From Actinoplanes sp. M2I2 (GTDB lineage Bacteria > Actinomycetota > Actinomycetes > Mycobacteriales > Micromonosporaceae), in the NCBI RefSeq assembly GCF_023544445.1, contig NZ_JALPVJ010000021.1, forward strand, positions 62,001-126,000: a DNA stretch of 64,000 nt. Reading direction: 5' to 3'. Under the pieces are notes generated by a model, which saw only the letters and a program-made list of their open reading frames with translations, was not told the origin of the DNA and did no database searches. This document shows, piece after piece, positions 1 through 7,563 of the stretch; position 1 is the stretch's first letter; every line of letters begins with the position of its first letter. The position numbers and the translations under genes are program-made.

Positions 1-2
1 CC

Positions 3-473
3 GGCGTGGGCAAGGGCACGGTGTTCCGCCACTTCGCGTCCAAGGACGAACTGATCGCGGCGATCGTTCACATGCACATCAGCGTCCTCGACGCCACCGG
101 CCGACGGCTCCTCACGACTGCGGATCCCGGCGCGGCGCTGTACGAGTTCCTCACCGCGGCGGCCGCCCAGCGCGAACAGCAGGACGTGTCGTTTCTCCTC
201 ACCGCGGACGACGCGAGCGCCGAGGTGGTCGCCCTGCGCGAACAGCTCTACGCGACCATCGGCGCTCTGGTCGACCGAGCGCGGGAAGCAGGCGCCATCC
301 GGCCCGACGTCACGACGACCGACGTCGTCCTCCTGATGTGCGCCCCGAATCACGTAGTCAGCTTCGTCAAAGATCCGCCGCCCGACCTGTGGCGCCGCTA
401 CCTCGCCCTGATCTTCGACGGGCTCCGCCCCGAAGGCGCCCACCCGCTGGGCCCGCCACCGGCGCCCCTCTGA
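3..473 (+). CDS. TetR/AcrR-family transcriptional regulator (3' part; 5' end outside window)
   Basis: The gene is cut by the window edge. The visible part begins inside the N-terminal helix-turn-helix: GKGTVFRHF followed by ASKDELI is the typical TetR recognition helix and following turn. The remaining ~130 residues form an all-helical ligand-binding and dimerisation domain that cannot be assigned to a ligand. The protein ends at TGA 471-473. The GTG at base 6 lies inside the domain and is not the true start. The target is unknown; the convergent Nramp gene is a neighbour, not a proven target. Confidence 0.85.
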   Translation, partial: GVGKGTVFRHFASKDELIAAIVHMHISVLDATGRRLLTTADPGAALYEFLTAAAAQREQQDVSFLLTADDASAEVVALREQLYATIGALVDRAREAGAIRPDVTTTDVVLLMCAPNHVVSFVKDPPPDLWRRYLALIFDGLRPEGAHPLGPPPAPL

Positions 474-609
474 CCTGCCCAGCGGGTTCTGCCACCTCCA
501 CAGCCCCTGCCCGGCGTCGAAGTCTGGCCGCGGTCGGCGGGGACGACCCGGCGCCGGTGAAAGGAGATCGCACCGCTCCGGCAGCTCAGAACAGATCCCT
601 GCTGTGGTG

Positions 610-1872
610 TCAGAGGAACTGCTGGCCCAGGAGCAGCAGGTTCAGTCCGCTCAGGACGGCCACCACGGCGGACATGCAGACGATGGTGAAGCGACTGTTG
701 ACGTGTTCGCCCATCAGGCTGCGGCGACTGGTCAGGATCAGCAGGGCCACCAGCGCGAAGGGGATGCCGAAGGAGAGGACCACCTGGCTCAGCACCAGCG
801 CCTGGGTGGGGTCCACGCCGGAGCAGAGCAGGGCCACCGCGGGGGCCATGGTGATCAGGCGGCGCAGGGTGAGGGGCACCCGGGCGCGCAGGAAGCCGTC
901 CATGATCATCTGGCCGGCCGCGGTGCCGACGCTGGAGGAGGCGATCCCGGAGGCCAGCAGGGCCGCCGCGAAGGCCAGGGCGGCGCCGCCGCCGACCATC
1001 CGGTCCAGGCCCACGTGGACCTCGTCGAGGGTGACCGCGGCGCCGTCGCCGGTGTGGAACAGCTTGGCCGCGATGGCCAGCATGCTCAGGTTGACCAGGC
1101 CGGCCAGGCTCATGGCGATGGCGATGTCGGCGCGCTCGAGGCGAAGCAGCCGGCGCTTCTCGTCGGGCGTGCTGCCGGCGGCGCGGCCGCACATCAGGCC
1201 GGAATGCAGGTAGATCGCGTGGGGCATGACGGTGGCGCCGATGATGCCGACCGCGAACAGCAGCGTCTGGTCGCCGCCGATCGAGGGCACCAGGCCGCCG
1301 AGGCTGCCGGAGGCCGAGGGCGGGACGCGCAGCCCCAGGTAGAGGAAGCCGGCGCAGATCAGGAACAACAGCGAGCCGATGGCCAGCTCGAACGGGCGGT
1401 AGCCGCGGCGTTGCAGCACGAGCAGCGCGAAGGCGAGCACCGCGGTGACCGCGGCGGCCAGCGGCATCGGCATGCCGAACAACAGGTAGAGCCCGATCGC
1501 GGCCCCGACGAACTCGGCCAGGTCGGTGGCCATGGCGACGACTTCGGCCTGACCCCACATCACCCAGGATCGCGGGCCGGGGAACGTGTCCCGGAAGACC
1601 TGCGGCAGGCTGCGGCCGGTGGCCACGCCCAGCTTGGCCGACATGAACTGGATGGGCATCGCCACCAGGTTGGCCAGCACCACGACCCAGATCAGCCGGT
1701 AGCCGGTGCTGGCCCCGCCGGCGAAGTTGGTGGCGAAGTTGCCCGGGTCGACGTAGGCGATGGCCGCGACGAACGCCGGGCCGAGAGCCGTGGCCGCGCG
1801 GATCCGGGCCGGTCCCATGCCGGGGCGGCCGAGCGGGGGTAGGGCGTAGGTGATCGGCGGCGTCTGGGCCAT
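610..1872 (-). CDS. mntH: Nramp-family Mn2+/Fe2+:H+ symporter
   Basis: A 420-residue polytopic membrane protein that imports divalent manganese or iron with protons. The Nramp hallmark DPGN appears near residue 45 (YVDPGNFATN) in the first helix, and the second metal-binding motif MPHAIYLHS appears in the sixth. Length and about 11 hydrophobic segments match bacterial MntH. The ATG start is preceded by AAGGAGACACC at good spacing. No MntR-type operator was recognised in the short upstream gap. It lies beside a ferritin-like gene on the same strand, which loosely suggests metal handling. Family call is firm; metal preference is inferred. Confidence 0.93.
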   Translation of the reverse strand: MAQTPPITYALPPLGRPGMGPARIRAATALGPAFVAAIAYVDPGNFATNFAGGASTGYRLIWVVVLANLVAMPIQFMSAKLGVATGRSLPQVFRDTFPGPRSWVMWGQAEVVAMATDLAEFVGAAIGLYLLFGMPMPLAAAVTAVLAFALLVLQRRGYRPFELAIGSLLFLICAGFLYLGLRVPPSASGSLGGLVPSIGGDQTLLFAVGIIGATVMPHAIYLHSGLMCGRAAGSTPDEKRRLLRLERADIAIAMSLAGLVNLSMLAIAAKLFHTGDGAAVTLDEVHVGLDRMVGGGAALAFAAALLASGIASSSVGTAAGQMIMDGFLRARVPLTLRRLITMAPAVALLCSGVDPTQALVLSQVVLSFGIPFALVALLILTSRRSLMGEHVNSRFTIVCMSAVVAVLSGLNLLLLGQQFL

Positions 1873-1979
1873 CCGGGGTGTCTCCTTCTCGCATGTGCCC
1901 TGGCGCCCGGGTCCGCCGTCGTGGCGGACCCGTCGTCCACTGTGTTCGTCAGGAGTTGTTTCTTCAGAAACTGGTTTCG

Positions 1980-2927
1980 TCAGGAGCTGGTGTTGAGGGG
2001 GCCGTTGACGCCCTTGGGGTAGAAGCCGCCCTTGGTGACCTTGTTGGGGTTGAGGTAGACGATGTTGAGGACCCGGTCGTAGGAACGGCTGAACGCGATG
2101 CCGTTCTTGTCGGTCGGGTTGATGTTGGCGCTGCGGTCGCGGACGATGCCCTGGTCCTCGTCGCCGTAGCCGTCGAGCATGTTGCGGGCGCCGGAGAGCT
2201 TGGCGACGTGAGCGCCCAGGTCCTTCTCGAAGAGCGAGGAGCGGATGGTCGCGGCGTGGTAGGCCTCGACCGAGAGGATGCCCGCGGCCGCCTCGAGGTA
2301 GGTCTTGTTGGTGATCAGCGGTGCCGCGCCCTTGTAGGCCGTCACGCCGACGTCCTCGAACAGGAACGCCGCGAGCAGGAAGTTGTTCTCGTTGGCGTAC
2401 GGGTCGAAGACGTCCTTGGCCCCGATCAGCTTGGCCGCCCGCGCCGCGTACGTGAAGCTCTCGCGAATGTTGATGGCCGGCCGGGAGACCGCCGCGGAGC
2501 CGAGCGCGCCGCGCAGGAACTTGACGTGGGCCAGCTCGTCGCCGGCGATCTCGGCCGCGTACTGCCGGATGCGGGGAGTCTTGAACGGCACCTTCTTGCC
2601 GCCGACGACTCCGCCCCGAAGGCCGGTTCCGGTGGTCATGCTGTCGGCCAGGCCGCGGCCGTGCACGGCGTACTGGTAGAACTCGGCCTCGAGATATTCG
2701 AGGTTGAGCGCGAAGTTCAGGACGGCGCCGTCGCTGGGCCCGGCGTCGTCGTCGGCCTGCGCCGCCGCCGAGCCGAGAACGTCGGCCTGGGCCGCAGCCG
2801 AGCCGAGGGCGCCGGCCCCGACGATGCCGAGCCCGAGCGCGCCGGCGCTCTGCAGGAAGCGGCGCCGGTCCTCGGTGTTCTCCGAGCTACGGCTGATCAT
2901 CTGCCCGACGAGCTTCTTTCCGAACAC
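1980..2927 (-). CDS. Tat-exported ferritin-like domain protein
   Basis: 315 residues from a GTG start at 2927 preceded by TGAGGAGC; the open frame continues upstream without a better start. Residues ~20-40 hold a twin-arginine signal (RRRFLQSAGALGLG). The rest matches the Ferritin_2 family of exported four-helix proteins, with acidic and His-rich helices (NLEYLEAEFYQYAVHG, ELAHVKFLRGALG, SVEAYHAA). Such proteins are secreted in actinobacteria and are presumed to bind di-iron, but function is unproven. A ten-residue segment just after the signal is duplicated in tandem. The gene follows mntH in transcription opposite order, with its own promoter presumably in the 299-bp gap at 2928-3226, where nothing specific was recognised. 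Confidence 0.85.
   Translation of the reverse strand: MFGKKLVGQMISRSSENTEDRRRFLQSAGALGLGIVGAGALGSAAAQADVLGSAAAQADDDAGPSDGAVLNFALNLEYLEAEFYQYAVHGRGLADSMTTGTGLRGGVVGGKKVPFKTPRIRQYAAEIAGDELAHVKFLRGALGSAAVSRPAINIRESFTYAARAAKLIGAKDVFDPYANENNFLLAAFLFEDVGVTAYKGAAPLITNKTYLEAAAGILSVEAYHAATIRSSLFEKDLGAHVAKLSGARNMLDGYGDEDQGIVRDRSANINPTDKNGIAFSRSYDRVLNIVYLNPNKVTKGGFYPKGVNGPLNTSS
2751..2810 (-). repeat. 30-bp tandem duplication in the ferritin-like gene
   Basis: Bases 2751-2780 and 2781-2810 are near-identical 30-mers, producing a repeated LGSAAAQAD-type peptide at the signal-peptide cleavage region of the ferritin-like protein. The copies are in frame, so the duplication lengthens the mature N-terminus by ten residues. 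Confidence 0.8.
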
Positions 2928-3226
2928 GAGTTGCTCCTCAGTGCTGGTTCTGTCGCCCACGGTCGTCCGGGCGTGAAGGGGTGTGCGCCGGCGGGGCTGC
3001 CGCCTCATCAGGGCACGGCTCCGCCACGAGATGGCCCCGATGGACCGGCGAAGGGGTGACCCGAAGTGTCGAGGCGGAACGTCCCGTACCGCTGGAAGTG
3101 CCGCACCGGTGAGAACTGACTCCGATCGCTCAGCGGCGCCGTTCGCGCACTCACCGAACGTACGAGGACACCGGATCGCTGTCAGCCGGTCAGCGATATT
3201 CCCGGCGATGCATCGAAGTCCCGGGC

Positions 3227-4237
3227 TCAGCCCCGGGCGCCGGTGAGGCGGGCGACGGCGCGCTGCTTGAGGGCGAAGCCCTGCTGGGCGGCGTCTCGCA
3301 GATTGGCCACCAGGGGCGAACGGGAACGGCGGGCCCACGGGACGGGAACCTCGGTCGTGCCGTATTTCGCTTTGTAGGCGTTACCGCCCACGAAGTCGAA
3401 CTCGGTGACGCCGCGCGCCTTGGCCCAGCGCATCGCGTGCCAGATCAGGGCCTCGTTCGGACGCAGGTGCTGGTGCTCCCGATAGCTGGCTCCGCCCCAG
3501 AAATACATGGTGCGGTGATACCAGGGCAGGATCGCCGTGGCGATGCACCGGCCCTCCGGGTCGCGGGCCCGCAGCAGCAACAACTGGCCGGACGGTCCAA
3601 CGTGGCGAATGAGCGAACGGACCCGCTCGATCGAATAGGTGGGGACCAGATTCTGCTTGGCGAAAACGTCGCGTAACTGCTCGTAGAAATCGGCGGCGAA
3701 TGTCGGATCGGCGACAACCTCCTCGATGGTCACGCCGCTCTTGGTGGCCTTGCGGATATTGCGCCGGCACGCGCTCGCCATCGCGCCGAACAACGCGTCC
3801 TCGCCGGGACTCAGATCGATCACCGCGGTCGGCGCGTCGGACCAGCGCAGGCCCAGACCGCCGAGATCGCCCGCGGTCAGAAAGCGGTCGCGGATCTCCA
3901 GATGGGCGCAGCCCAGGTCGTCGAAGGCGAACGGCAGGAGGGCCTCCAGCGCGGCTCGCCGGGGCACCGCCGGATCCAGGGTGAAGCCCCCGTACGAGGT
4001 GGTCCAGCCGGCCATCGGGCTGCCGAGAATGCGCAGGCCGAAGCGCTTGGTGACCAGACCGGTGAAGTGCCCGACGGTGGTCGTGCCGTCGGTGACTCGG
4101 GCCAGCACCGGCTCGGCCCGCTGCGCCTCGGCGACGAAGCGCGACCACGGCTCGGTGTGGAAGATCAGCCGGTCGTCGTAGCCGGCGCGCTCGGCCCAGA
4201 CCTCGGGCGCCGGTGTCACCCGGTGCAGTCGCAGCAT
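3227..4237 (-). CDS. FemAB-like / GNAT (Acetyltransf_6) transferase
   Basis: 336 residues starting at ATG 4237 behind an excellent GGAGGGGG site. The C-terminal half has the BioF2/FemAB-type GNAT fold seen in polysaccharide loci: ACRRNIRKATKSGVTIEE, AILPWYHRTMYFWGGASY, and EFDFVGGNAYKAKYG near the end. FemAB relatives transfer aminoacyl or acyl groups to cell-surface polymers, so decoration of the adjacent exopolysaccharide is the likely role. It is transcribed divergently from the exopolysaccharide operon that begins at 4419 and shares a 181-bp gap containing the 41-bp element. The substrate is unknown. Confidence 0.75.
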   Translation of the reverse strand: MLRLHRVTPAPEVWAERAGYDDRLIFHTEPWSRFVAEAQRAEPVLARVTDGTTTVGHFTGLVTKRFGLRILGSPMAGWTTSYGGFTLDPAVPRRAALEALLPFAFDDLGCAHLEIRDRFLTAGDLGGLGLRWSDAPTAVIDLSPGEDALFGAMASACRRNIRKATKSGVTIEEVVADPTFAADFYEQLRDVFAKQNLVPTYSIERVRSLIRHVGPSGQLLLLRARDPEGRCIATAILPWYHRTMYFWGGASYREHQHLRPNEALIWHAMRWAKARGVTEFDFVGGNAYKAKYGTTEVPVPWARRSRSPLVANLRDAAQQGFALKQRAVARLTGARG

Positions 4238-4317
4238 GCGTCCCCCTCCGCGGGGCCGGGCCCCCGAAAAGGCGATGATGCGCCGCCGCCGACGCATTCC
4301 GCAAGGGCCGAAAAATT

Positions 4318-4358
4318 GACGTGAAGAAGTTTCACATACCCTATGACAATTGCTACTG
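4318..4358 (+). promoter_or_regulatory. 41-bp conserved promoter/operator element, copy 1
   Basis: This stretch aligns without gaps to the reverse strand of 21877-21837: 29 of 41 positions agree, including blocks ACGTGAA, TCACA, ATGACAATTGC and ACTG. It contains the inverted repeat GTGAA-N5-TTCAC (4321-4335). A possible promoter reading is -35 GTGAAG at 4321 and -10 GACAAT at 4345 with an 18-bp spacer, placing a transcript start shortly before the deacetylase gene. The identity is directly visible; promoter function is inferred. Confidence 0.65.
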
Positions 4359-4418
4359 ACGCCAACCGGCCGGCATTTGCGAGGGTCGTTCCACCGACCG
4401 CGAACCGGAGGGTTGCCC

Positions 4419-5189
4419 ATGCCGTCCCCGACTCTGATCAGGAAGCGCCTGAACGAGCTCGAGCTGCGCAGCAAACTCCGCGCCCGGCCTCGGGTGCAGG
4501 GCCGCGTCCTGGCGCCGGCGGGAGCGTTCCGGCGGCTGCCGCGGACTGCGGGACTGTATTTCCCCTTCTACCACGACGTGCTCCCCGAGTACGCCGGCGA
4601 CCTGCGCCGTCACCTGCTGACCTTCCGCCGGCACGGGTCGCTGGTCTCGTGGGACGACGCGCTGGCCGTCCTGGCCGGCGAGCGGCCCCTGCACGGCCCG
4701 GTCTTCTGCCTCTCGTTCGACGACGGGCACGCGAGCTGGCGGGACGTCGTCGTGCCGCTGCTGCGCGAGCTCGGCGTCCCGGCGATGTTCTTCCTCACCA
4801 CCGGCCTCGTCGGCCGCCCCGGCAACCTCACCTGGGACGACTGCCGGGCGATCGCCGCGGCCGGCTTCGACGTCGGCTCGCACACCGTGACCCACCGGCG
4901 GCTGGCCGACCAGGACGACGGCGACGCGGCGCGCGAGCTGATCGACTCCAAGCGGGAGATCGAGGATGAGCTCGGCCGCGAGGTGCGGGACTTCGCCGCG
5001 CCGTACGGGCACCCGGCCGTGGATTACGGCGAGCGCGACCTCGAGATCGCGCGGAGCGCGGGATACCGCAGCTTCGCGAGCACCCTGCGCCCGGCGATGC
5101 ACCCCGGCGACAGCCCGCTGGCCATCAACCGGCAGGGCCTGCACCCGGCCTGGCCGCTCTGGGCAGTGAGGACCCGAGTCCATGACTGA
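4419..5189 (+). CDS. Polysaccharide deacetylase (NodB homology)
   Basis: 256 residues, carbohydrate esterase family 4. Metal-dependent removal of acetyl groups from N-acetyl sugars is expected. NodB motif 1 is SFDDG (~residue 98), and motif 2 is SHTVTH (~residue 152), which supplies the two metal-binding histidines; an APYGHP loop follows. No signal peptide is evident, so it probably acts at the cytoplasmic face or on precursors. The ATG at 4419 sits seven bases after GGAGGG; an ATG 69 bases upstream lacks a ribosome site. First gene of the plus-strand exopolysaccharide operon; its stop overlaps the next start by 8 bases. Confidence 0.88.
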   Translation: MPSPTLIRKRLNELELRSKLRARPRVQGRVLAPAGAFRRLPRTAGLYFPFYHDVLPEYAGDLRRHLLTFRRHGSLVSWDDALAVLAGERPLHGPVFCLSFDDGHASWRDVVVPLLRELGVPAMFFLTTGLVGRPGNLTWDDCRAIAAAGFDVGSHTVTHRRLADQDDGDAARELIDSKREIEDELGREVRDFAAPYGHPAVDYGERDLEIARSAGYRSFASTLRPAMHPGDSPLAINRQGLHPAWPLWAVRTRVHD

Positions 5190-6324
5190 GACCCGCATCT
5201 GGCTGTCCCCACCGGACGTCGGCGAGCTCGAACGCAAACTGCTGCTGGAGGCGTTCGACTCCAACTGGGTCGCCCCGGTGGGCCCCGACCTCGACGCGTT
5301 CGAGCAGCAGGTCGCCGAGATCGTGGGAGTCCGGTACGCGGTCGCGCTGAGCAGCGGTACGGCGGCTCTGCACCTGGCCCTGGTCGCGGCCGGCGTCCGG
5401 CGGGGCGACACCGTCCTGGTCCCGTCGTTCACCTTCGCCGCCACGGCCAACGCGGTGATGTATCTGGGCGCCCGCCCGGTCTTCCTCGACAGCACCACCG
5501 AGAGCTGGAACGTCGACCCGGCCCTGGTCGCCGAGGAGCTGAAGAGGCGGTGCGCCAAGGGCCGGCCGCCGCGGGCGGTGATCGCCGTGGACATGTACGG
5601 CCAGTGCGCCGACTACGAGCCGCTGGTGGACGCGTGCGACCGGTACGGCGTCGCGCTGATCGAGGACGCGGCCGAGGCGCTCGGCGCGACCTATCGGGGC
5701 CGCCCGGCCGGGTCGTTCGGCCTGGCCGGTGTCCTCTCGTTCAACGGCAACAAGATCATGACGACCGGCGGGGGCGGCATGCTCGTCACCGACGACGAGC
5801 GGGTGGCCACCCGGACCCGTCATCTCGCCACCCAGGCCCGCGAGCCCTTCCCGCACTACGAGCACCGCTCGGTCGGCTACAACTACCGGCTCAGCAACCT
5901 GCTCGCCGCGGTCGGGCGGGGCCAGCTCCAGCGGCTCGGCTCGATGATCGCCGCGCGCCAGGAGACGGGCCGGCACTACCGGGAGGCGCTGGGCGATCTG
6001 CCCGGTGTCAGCTTCATGCCGGCGGCCTCCTACGGCGTGGCCAACGGGTGGCTCACCTGCCTGCTCATCGACGCCGAGCGGTTCGGCGCGAGCCGCGACC
6101 GGATCCTCGAACGGCTGGCCGCCCAGGACATCGAGGCCCGGCCGACCTGGAAGCCGATGCACCTGCAGCCGGTCTTCCGCGACTGCGTGATGCGCGGCGG
6201 CGAGGTCAGCACCGACCTGTTCCACCGCGGCCTGTGCCTGCCCAGCGGTTCCGCGCTCACCGAGCACGACCGGGACCGCGTCGTGGCCGCCGTGCGCGCG
6301 GTGGCCGCCGAGGAAAGCAGGTAG
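5182..6324 (+). CDS. DegT/DnrJ/EryC1-family aminotransferase, EpsN/PglE-like
   Basis: 380-residue PLP enzyme of the sugar aminotransferase family. The N-terminal segment (FDSNWVAPVGPDLDAFEQQ) closely resembles Bacillus EpsN and Campylobacter PglE, which aminate UDP-4-keto-6-deoxy-GlcNAc to the UDP-bacillosamine precursor. The PLP lysine lies in SFNGNKIMTTGGGGM (~residue 193), with the cofactor-site acidic motif IEDAAEALGA before it. Together with the CapD-type dehydratase at 19772 and the acetyltransferase at 16140 it could complete a UDP-diacetylbacillosamine-type route. Family is certain; the exact sugar is inferred from similarity recalled from memory. Confidence 0.9.
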   Translation: MTETRIWLSPPDVGELERKLLLEAFDSNWVAPVGPDLDAFEQQVAEIVGVRYAVALSSGTAALHLALVAAGVRRGDTVLVPSFTFAATANAVMYLGARPVFLDSTTESWNVDPALVAEELKRRCAKGRPPRAVIAVDMYGQCADYEPLVDACDRYGVALIEDAAEALGATYRGRPAGSFGLAGVLSFNGNKIMTTGGGGMLVTDDERVATRTRHLATQAREPFPHYEHRSVGYNYRLSNLLAAVGRGQLQRLGSMIAARQETGRHYREALGDLPGVSFMPAASYGVANGWLTCLLIDAERFGASRDRILERLAAQDIEARPTWKPMHLQPVFRDCVMRGGEVSTDLFHRGLCLPSGSALTEHDRDRVVAAVRAVAAEESR

Positions 6325-6331
6325 CCGGGCC

Positions 6332-7546
6332 ATGCACATCGTCTACATCCACCAGTACTACTGCAACCCGGGCATGGCCGGCGGCATCCGCTCGTACGAG
6401 CAGGCCCGCCGGCTGGTCGCCCGCGGTCACACGGTCGACGTCATCACCACCGACATCACCGGCGAGCACGACCGGCCGGGCTGGCGGCTGACCGAGGACG
6501 ACGGCGTCCGGGTGCACTGGTATTCGGTGCCCTACAACAACTCCATGTCGTACGCGCGCCGCATCCGGGCCTTCGCCCAGTTCATGGTCGTGGCCACGGC
6601 CAAGGCCGCGTCCGTGAAGGCCGACCTCGTCTTCGCCACCAGCACGCCGCTGACCGTCGCCGTGCCGGGTGTCCTGGCGTCGAAGCTGCGCCGGGCGCCG
6701 TTCGTCTTCGAGGTGCGCGACCTGTGGCCCGAGGTGCCGATCGAGATGGGCGCGCTGCGCAACCCGCTGCTGCGCGGCGCGGCCGGGATGCTGGCGAACT
6801 TCGCCTACCGCCACGCGGACGAGGTGATCGCCCTCTCCCCCGGCATGGCCGCGGGCGTCGTCGCCCGGCGCCCGTCGACCCCGACCACGGTCATCCCCAA
6901 CGCCGCCGACCTGGCCCTGTTCGAGGTCACGCCCGCGGAGGTGGCCGCCTTCCGGAGCCGGCACGAGTGGCTGGGCGACCGGCCGCTGATCGTCTACACC
7001 GGAGCGCTGGGCGCCGTGAACGGCGTCGACTATCTGGTCCGCGCGGCGAAGCGGATGCGCGAGCTCGACCCCGAGATCCGCGTGCTCATCGTCGGGCACG
7101 GCAAGGAGTGGGAGCCGACCAAGCGGCTCGCGGCCGAGCTCGGGCTGCTGGACGACACCGTCCGCATGTGGGAGAAGGTGCCGAAGGCCGAGCTGCCGGT
7201 GATCCTCGGCGCGGCGACGATGTCGACCAGCTTCGTCCGGCCGCTGCGCGCGCTGTGGGACAACTCGGCCAACAAGTTCTTCGACGCGCTCGCCGCCGGC
7301 CGCCCGATCGCCGTCAACTACGGCGGCTGGCAGGCCGATCTGCTCGACCGGACCGGCGCCGGGCTGGTGCTCGACCCGGTCGACGCCGACGACGCCGGCC
7401 AGCAGTTCGTCAAGTACTGCCGCGACGAGTCCTGGCTGGCCCAGGCTCGCGCCGCCGCCCACCGGCTGGCCGTCGAGCAGTTCTCCCGCGACCTGCTCTT
7501 CGACCGTTTCGCCCAGGTCCTGGACCGGGCCGCCGACCGCCACTGA
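6332..7546 (+). CDS. Glycosyltransferase family 4 (WbuB-like)
   Basis: 404 residues with a GT-B fold. The N-terminal acceptor domain starts MHIVYIHQYYCNPGMAGGI, a signature of WbuB-like amino-sugar transferases, with the glycine-rich loop near the start. The C-terminal nucleotide-sugar domain contains IVYTGALGAVNGVDYL and NKFFDALAAGRPI, the region equivalent to the E-x7-E site. It would add a sugar to a lipid-linked repeat unit at the inner membrane face. It begins seven bases after the aminotransferase stop, inside the same operon. Donor and acceptor are unknown. Confidence 0.88.
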   Translation: MHIVYIHQYYCNPGMAGGIRSYEQARRLVARGHTVDVITTDITGEHDRPGWRLTEDDGVRVHWYSVPYNNSMSYARRIRAFAQFMVVATAKAASVKADLVFATSTPLTVAVPGVLASKLRRAPFVFEVRDLWPEVPIEMGALRNPLLRGAAGMLANFAYRHADEVIALSPGMAAGVVARRPSTPTTVIPNAADLALFEVTPAEVAAFRSRHEWLGDRPLIVYTGALGAVNGVDYLVRAAKRMRELDPEIRVLIVGHGKEWEPTKRLAAELGLLDDTVRMWEKVPKAELPVILGAATMSTSFVRPLRALWDNSANKFFDALAAGRPIAVNYGGWQADLLDRTGAGLVLDPVDADDAGQQFVKYCRDESWLAQARAAAHRLAVEQFSRDLLFDRFAQVLDRAADRH

Positions 7547-7563
7547 AGCCGGGAGTTGAGAGC

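Noticed and set aside
2928..3226. Possible small gene in the gap between the ferritin-like and FemAB-like genes
   Set aside because: Open frames here lack ribosome sites and continue from upstream extensions; the gap is better explained as the ferritin-like promoter region.
4321..4335. Canonical Crp site in the 41-bp element
   Set aside because: The GTGA/TCAC half-sites are 7 bases apart rather than the 6 expected for TGTGA-N6-TCACA, so only a general inverted repeat is claimed.
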